Origin: Paragordius varius
Lineage: Eukaryota; Nematomorpha
Length of the DNA: 64,000 nucleotides
Assembly: GCA_964247055.1 (NCBI GenBank)
Contig: OZ176052.1
Coordinates: 930,001-994,000 of the forward strand
Reading direction: 5' to 3'
Numbering within the stretch: position 1 is the stretch's first letter; each line of letters begins with the position of its first letter. Made by a program: the position numbers and the translations under genes. Positions 59,710-64,000 of the stretch are shown piece by piece. The notes under the pieces were generated by a model. That model was not told the origin of the DNA. It made no database searches and was given only the letters and a program-made list of their open reading frames with translations.

Positions 59710-62463
59710 ATGGTTTCCCTAATTATCACCTTTATTCTGCTTTATGGATCTTTAGGGAATATAGTGGCCGCAGAAAATATGTATATAAACATATCTGATC
59801 TACATAATCTGTTGACATCATTGAGCAATAATTACGAATACTTACTAGCATCATCAAATATAACCTCTACACCAAACACTTTTTATTCGGGTAACACAAC
59901 AATTGTACAAAACAAGCTTATTCCAACTGAAATTACGCGAGACCCACGAATCATTCAAAATGTCCTCAGAAAAGTGGGAAAACGTCAAGCTTTGTCACGC
60001 CCCTATCATCATTCTGAGCGTGGATTAGATTTTTTGAATCCGGACCTAATCCTTGATATTTTGGCCGAACTCAAAATCACATTGGCTGAAAGGTTAAGGG
60101 GTGAGGATCCACCAGAACGCCATATCCCAGCCATTGAAGCGATTCAAAGAAGCTCTGATGAAAAACGACAGAGATATCTTGGGCCAAGGCGGCCTAATCG
60201 ACCACCCACTTACAGGAGAATAGGGGCTAGACGACCCAATAACATTGCAAGTTATACGACTACAGAGCGATATACTAGCAGCAGTACCACACAAGAACCA
60301 GGCCCACCCTTTGCAGAAGACAGTCAAAGACGGTATATTAGGCCACCCCAACGTAAGGAACATAGTAGCAATTTAAATCAACAATCATTACAACGAACCC
60401 CTAATGATAGACCACAAAAACCAGAAAATAATCAGGAACATCGTAAAAATATAGATTCAGAGAACAATGGCAGGCATGAGAAAAATATACATGTTGTTAA
60501 ACAACATGAACCTAACCCACTTGCAACTTATTCAGCAGTCACCATAAATGATTTACTTAAGCTTATTCGAGAATTTACGCTAACGTTACAAACCCCAGAT
60601 AATGTTGAACCTGTTAATTGGGAAGCCGCTCCTTCCAAAGATTCTCGTTTTTCCAAACAAACCAAACTACTTACCTGTCCTACCCATTTTAATGGCACCC
60701 AGGCAGTCGACACTAAAATTGAAAACGGACAAATTGATTATAAATTTATTGTAGAATCCCTGCTTTACATCTACAAGGTAACGCATCAAATTTTGGAGGA
60801 TTCAGTGTTTTATGTCATTAGCAAAGTTAATGACCGTCAACCGATAATTGCTAAGAAGGATGGGACAGAATATAATCCTCAAATACAAAACGATATAGTT
60901 TTTGTTAACAAACTGCTTAGTATGTATGAAAATGAACGGACACTCCATAATCATAACCCATTTGATCATCTGTTGTGGAATTTGTTAAAGGCTTTGAAGC
61001 ATTTCCTCGATCACAACGAGGAAATGTGTCATGAGCTGAGGAAAAGGGGTGGTCGGCACAGAGAAGCTATCGTAAAATCCCGCCATATCCATCCAAGTAC
61101 GTATTATGGGAATGGCGATGGATTTTCAGATGAATCAATCGGATATTTGTTTGGACTCAAGTGGTGTCTTCAAAGTATGTTTGAAACGTTAAAGAAATGT
61201 TATGTGAGCAATAACCCGGCTAAACCATTTAAACGCTCGTTCGAAGTCCTCAACTTTATACAACAAAACAATGAATACCTGACAAACGGATATGATTATA
61301 TTTTAAATCTTTGGCGTTTTTCATTGTGTAAAACTTCTGCTTCTACAAGAGACTCGGAATATGAAAAAAATTCAAAACACAGTAATCCATTACTAGATCA
61401 CCAACTAAAATCACATCTAAGCGATAAAAACAAATATTTTATACCCCACCACAAAGAAAAACGTTCACCCGAATTCGTACCAAGCCTAAGTCATGAAGAT
61501 AAACTTATACTTGACCAATTAAAAACAATGTTGGGTGTTGTGAAACGTATCAAAAATTATTTGATACGTTATAGAGATGATTTTGCCACGGTTTGTAACA
61601 AGCATAATTTTTTGACACACGTCATAACTAAATCACTAGGGAATAAGCATCCCCATCAAGTACACAATAAACATTCCAAAGGCAGTTTTCCAAATAATCC
61701 ATTTTCTTCAAAAGCTGAAGAAATATTGAGGGCCGTGGATTCTATTCTAAAATTAGATCGTTTGCCACACGTCAAGGATCCACATGCGTTACGTCAAATC
61801 TTGAATCAACCAATAGAGTCCTTGTTGGAAAATGGCTTTTTTGACCATTCTAAAACGAAAACATCCCCAATGCATCCAAATAAAGATCATTCTGACCATC
61901 CCCATGCACTCCATAAATTATCTCATGAAAGAGAACATCTTAGACGGATAGAACTAGCGAAATTACAACAACAAAACCAACCATCAACACATGACAAAAT
62001 TCAACACGAGGAGAATCTACTAAAGCATAGGAATGAGCCTATAATTCCCGGTCATCATGAAGCACATCGTAAAATTCGGCCACCTCAATCTTTTGTGGAA
62101 TATAATTTACGGAGAACGGACAAAAAACCAATCATACCCCTACACTCCCCCATAGATAATAATGTGGATCCGTACGAAGATGATTTGTTTGAATGGATCC
62201 CCATTCAACTTAAAAGGCGGCGACGTAAAAAACGACAAGAAAGCAGCCATCATCAAAACTCTTATTATGCTGCTTCTTCAAATAACGCGGCCTTATCATC
62301 AAATACGTATGCTGGAGGGAGGAGGCCTCAAGGATCACATCATCTCCTACAACCTGAATCCATAAGAAACCGCTTACCAGATGATTTGCCATCTGCGGGG
62401 TTGGGTCAAACCCTAGTAGCCATATACAAAAGAATCATTGAAGTATTACGAGAACCAATCTAA
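59710..62463 (+). CDS. Large secreted His/Pro-rich protein, family unknown
   Basis: One uninterrupted exon of 917 codons from an ATG followed by a clear signal peptide (residues 1 to about 21, MVSLIITFILLYGSLGNIVA). No transmembrane segment follows. Layout: a short helix (about 24-48), a basic site GKRQALSR near 90, another helix, a Pro/Arg/Asn-rich linker (about 140-275), then helical blocks with six cysteines near residues 322, 440, 485, 497, 540 and 630. A His/Lys-rich stretch (about 640-800) follows, then a strongly basic KRRRRKKRQ near 840 that looks like a furin-type cleavage site, and a final helix (TLVAIYKRIIEVLREPI). An even cysteine number fits disulfide bonding. Codon use and length leave no doubt that it is coding. 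I recognise no domain; it may be lineage-specific. AATAAA follows at 62545. Confidence 0.85.
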   Translation: MVSLIITFILLYGSLGNIVAAENMYINISDLHNLLTSLSNNYEYLLASSNITSTPNTFYSGNTTIVQNKLIPTEITRDPRIIQNVLRKVGKRQALSRPYHHSERGLDFLNPDLILDILAELKITLAERLRGEDPPERHIPAIEAIQRSSDEKRQRYLGPRRPNRPPTYRRIGARRPNNIASYTTTERYTSSSTTQEPGPPFAEDSQRRYIRPPQRKEHSSNLNQQSLQRTPNDRPQKPENNQEHRKNIDSENNGRHEKNIHVVKQHEPNPLATYSAVTINDLLKLIREFTLTLQTPDNVEPVNWEAAPSKDSRFSKQTKLLTCPTHFNGTQAVDTKIENGQIDYKFIVESLLYIYKVTHQILEDSVFYVISKVNDRQPIIAKKDGTEYNPQIQNDIVFVNKLLSMYENERTLHNHNPFDHLLWNLLKALKHFLDHNEEMCHELRKRGGRHREAIVKSRHIHPSTYYGNGDGFSDESIGYLFGLKWCLQSMFETLKKCYVSNNPAKPFKRSFEVLNFIQQNNEYLTNGYDYILNLWRFSLCKTSASTRDSEYEKNSKHSNPLLDHQLKSHLSDKNKYFIPHHKEKRSPEFVPSLSHEDKLILDQLKTMLGVVKRIKNYLIRYRDDFATVCNKHNFLTHVITKSLGNKHPHQVHNKHSKGSFPNNPFSSKAEEILRAVDSILKLDRLPHVKDPHALRQILNQPIESLLENGFFDHSKTKTSPMHPNKDHSDHPHALHKLSHEREHLRRIELAKLQQQNQPSTHDKIQHEENLLKHRNEPIIPGHHEAHRKIRPPQSFVEYNLRRTDKKPIIPLHSPIDNNVDPYEDDLFEWIPIQLKRRRRKKRQESSHHQNSYYAASSNNAALSSNTYAGGRRPQGSHHLLQPESIRNRLPDDLPSAGLGQTLVAIYKRIIEVLREPI

Positions 62464-62858
62464 TTCAAAATATTTTGTAATGCATAGACAACAACTATGA
62501 ACTGATTTTTTTCTAAATGTGGTTAGATATATCATTTATGGTTAAAAATAAATTTATATGGATATTTGATAATGATTTATGATGAAAATAAGGTTCATTT
62601 CATTCCATTTCAAATTATAATTTTTTATTTCGTTAAATAGTTTATAGTTATAACGTATATTGATATCGACCCTAGTGTCGATGTATAGTTGTGTGTTCAC
62701 TTTAATATACTCTATTTTTAATCATCCACAAATGACCAAGTTAAAAATTACTCAGGGTATATTAATATTGAGTTGAATTCATTAAATTCATATATTTATT
62801 TAAAGAAGATAATCTATATTTAGTCAAATCTTTCCCGTTTTTGTACGGCATTTTTAAT
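62464..62858. other. 3' flank of the secreted-protein gene
   Basis: Contains a plausible AATAAA at 62545-62550. Nothing else recognised. Confidence 0.4.
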
Positions 62859-63101
62859 TTATTTACCTATTTTTGTAGGAAAAAAACCTTTGTAAACTTT
62901 ATTTGGCGATATTTGATCCCTCAAAAATTGATAAAAATTTAAAATATCTAAAGAAAATACAATTTTTAGCCAAAGTAGCTCTTTAACTGATTTTTTCCCT
63001 ATATTATAATGTCTAAAACTTTTTTGAATGGCTTGTTCAAAATCTTTGACATTTTTATGCCGACCAATAACAGTTAACAAAATTAATTTAAAGAGACTTT
63101 T
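62859..63101 (-). CDS. Short unassigned ORF or exon fragment
   Basis: A minus-strand frame of 80 codons between stops, without a convincing ATG near its start. Its charged/hydrophobic pattern (RHKNVKDFEQAIQKSFRHYN, later LDILNFYQFLRDQISP) is more protein-like than the other small ORFs. No family match or partner exon was found. It could be chance. Confidence 0.2.
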   Translation of the reverse strand, partial: KSLFKLILLTVIGRHKNVKDFEQAIQKSFRHYNIGKKSVKELLWLKIVFSLDILNFYQFLRDQISPNKVYKGFFPTKIGK

Positions 63102-63856
63102 ATTGATTATTTATGCGCGCAAAAAATGACTGTATTTATATGAATGTTTTTTGCATTCCGGAAAACGATAGATCCTAGAAAATTTATTATTTGTTTATAA
63201 TTGAGTCCATATTGGGGCCATTTTTCTAAATTAGTCCCTCTGTTTAGCCGAACCTTCCATCTGCCGTAAAATCACGTTTGCCAAAAACCAAGTTTCAAAA
63301 ATAATTATTAACCAGTTTTTGGAAAACGTATGATACATTATAAATTGAGGCTTTTTTGAAATTCGCCCTTCTCTAGAATTTTCCACGGAACGTAAAGAGT
63401 TAAAATTCTATCACAGCCTAATCAGCCTCCTTCAATTTGTCGATTACGGCCAGAGGAGTTTTGATATAGCCAGGTAATTAATCACACCCCTTGCAAACTA
63501 ATATATTTGAGCACAACTCTATTGACCATCAAAAAATAAAAAAAACTCTCCCACTCGTTAATCAAACAAGAATAAAAATCCTAGACGTGTTAAAACATTG
63601 TTCTACTTAAGAAATGACTTTTTTTGAAAGGTTCTCTCGCTTTTAGACTGATTCTCCATATCACTAGTATTTAAAATGTAAAATATTGGCTAAGAATTTT
63701 TCCGCGCATAAGCTTATCCATATCCAATTATTCATTTATGAATGCCATAAACACAGTCGAGTCACATTTTTGAGCCCCACTTTAAATAAATATTGTGCGT
63801 TAATATAAAATTATAAGAAATCCAGGTATATTGGTATAATAAATTGAGTTATAAGC
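63102..63856. other. Intergenic, nothing recognised
   Basis: No gene or repeat terminus identified. Confidence 0.35.
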
Positions 63857-64000
63857 CAGGGGGTAGTCAACACAAATATCTTTGCGGCTGCTTAGATAAT
63901 TTTTGATTTTTTATTTATTTGGTTGATAAATGATCGTAAATATTGTTTGCAATCCAACTTTTTATTTTTTTAACATTTTTTGGACCACTTTTGCGTACCG
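63857..64000. mobile_element. hAT-type MITE (family L) entering the window edge
   Basis: CAGGGGGTAGTCAACACAAA with CTTTGCGGCTGC after it matches the left end of the 40210 copy (CAACACAAATGGCTTCGCGG). The other end lies beyond the window. Confidence 0.5.

Noticed and set aside
60094-60713. Minus-strand ORFs inside the secreted-protein gene
   Set aside because: Antisense shadows of the 917-codon frame with no protein-like features.
1-64000. CRISPR array, operon or bacterial gene cluster
   Set aside because: The genes are spliced and animal-like; the short tandem repeats found are MITE arms, a minisatellite or a satellite, without spacer structure.
1-64000. LTR retroelement, endogenous virus or Polinton
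   Set aside because: No reverse transcriptase, integrase, capsid or polymerase motif and no long direct terminal repeats were seen.

Overview
The window is very A+T-rich nuclear DNA from an animal: spliced genes with GT-AG introns, a metazoan-type phosphomevalonate kinase, an NF-YC subunit, an ARHGAP21/23-like RhoGAP and a CDP-alcohol phosphotransferase, spread among many MITEs and decayed DNA transposons. Asn-rich low-complexity stretches fit the base composition. I cannot name the species. Three introns of 22-26 nt are far shorter than is usual in animals and may be a clue.

Layout. 1-8265 holds no convincing gene, only MITE copies and unassigned AT-rich DNA. 8266-9225 (-) is a single-exon multi-pass membrane protein, probably TMEM121-like. 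10098-14063 (+) is a four-exon choline/ethanolamine phosphotransferase whose introns carry MITEs. 14557-16610 (-) is NF-YC in five exons, and 16649-17782 (+) is phosphomevalonate kinase in four exons; their start codons are only 38 bp apart, head to head. 18092-24485 (-) is a RhoGAP protein in seven or eight exons, convergent with the kinase. 24486-44398 is a gene-poor block of nested repeats: a TTAA-flanked MITE family, a 2.7-kb hAT transposon with 8-bp target duplications and a damaged transposase, a degenerate satellite, a large inverted repeat and a dead mariner. 44399-49568 (+) is a five-exon protein with a Hermes-like BED finger and no transposase catalytic region. 49569-59709 is again repeats. 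59710-62463 (+) encodes a 917-aa secreted, His/Pro-rich, six-cysteine protein of no family I recognise. The rest is intergenic.

The genes do not form one pathway. All exon joins were worked out by hand; each multi-exon model keeps a continuous frame and its total length is a multiple of three. Strongest points for follow-up are the ultra-short introns around the NF-YC/PMVK promoter, that 38-bp promoter itself, the nested transposon insertions, the BED protein as a possible domesticated hAT DNA-binding domain, and the unassigned secreted protein.
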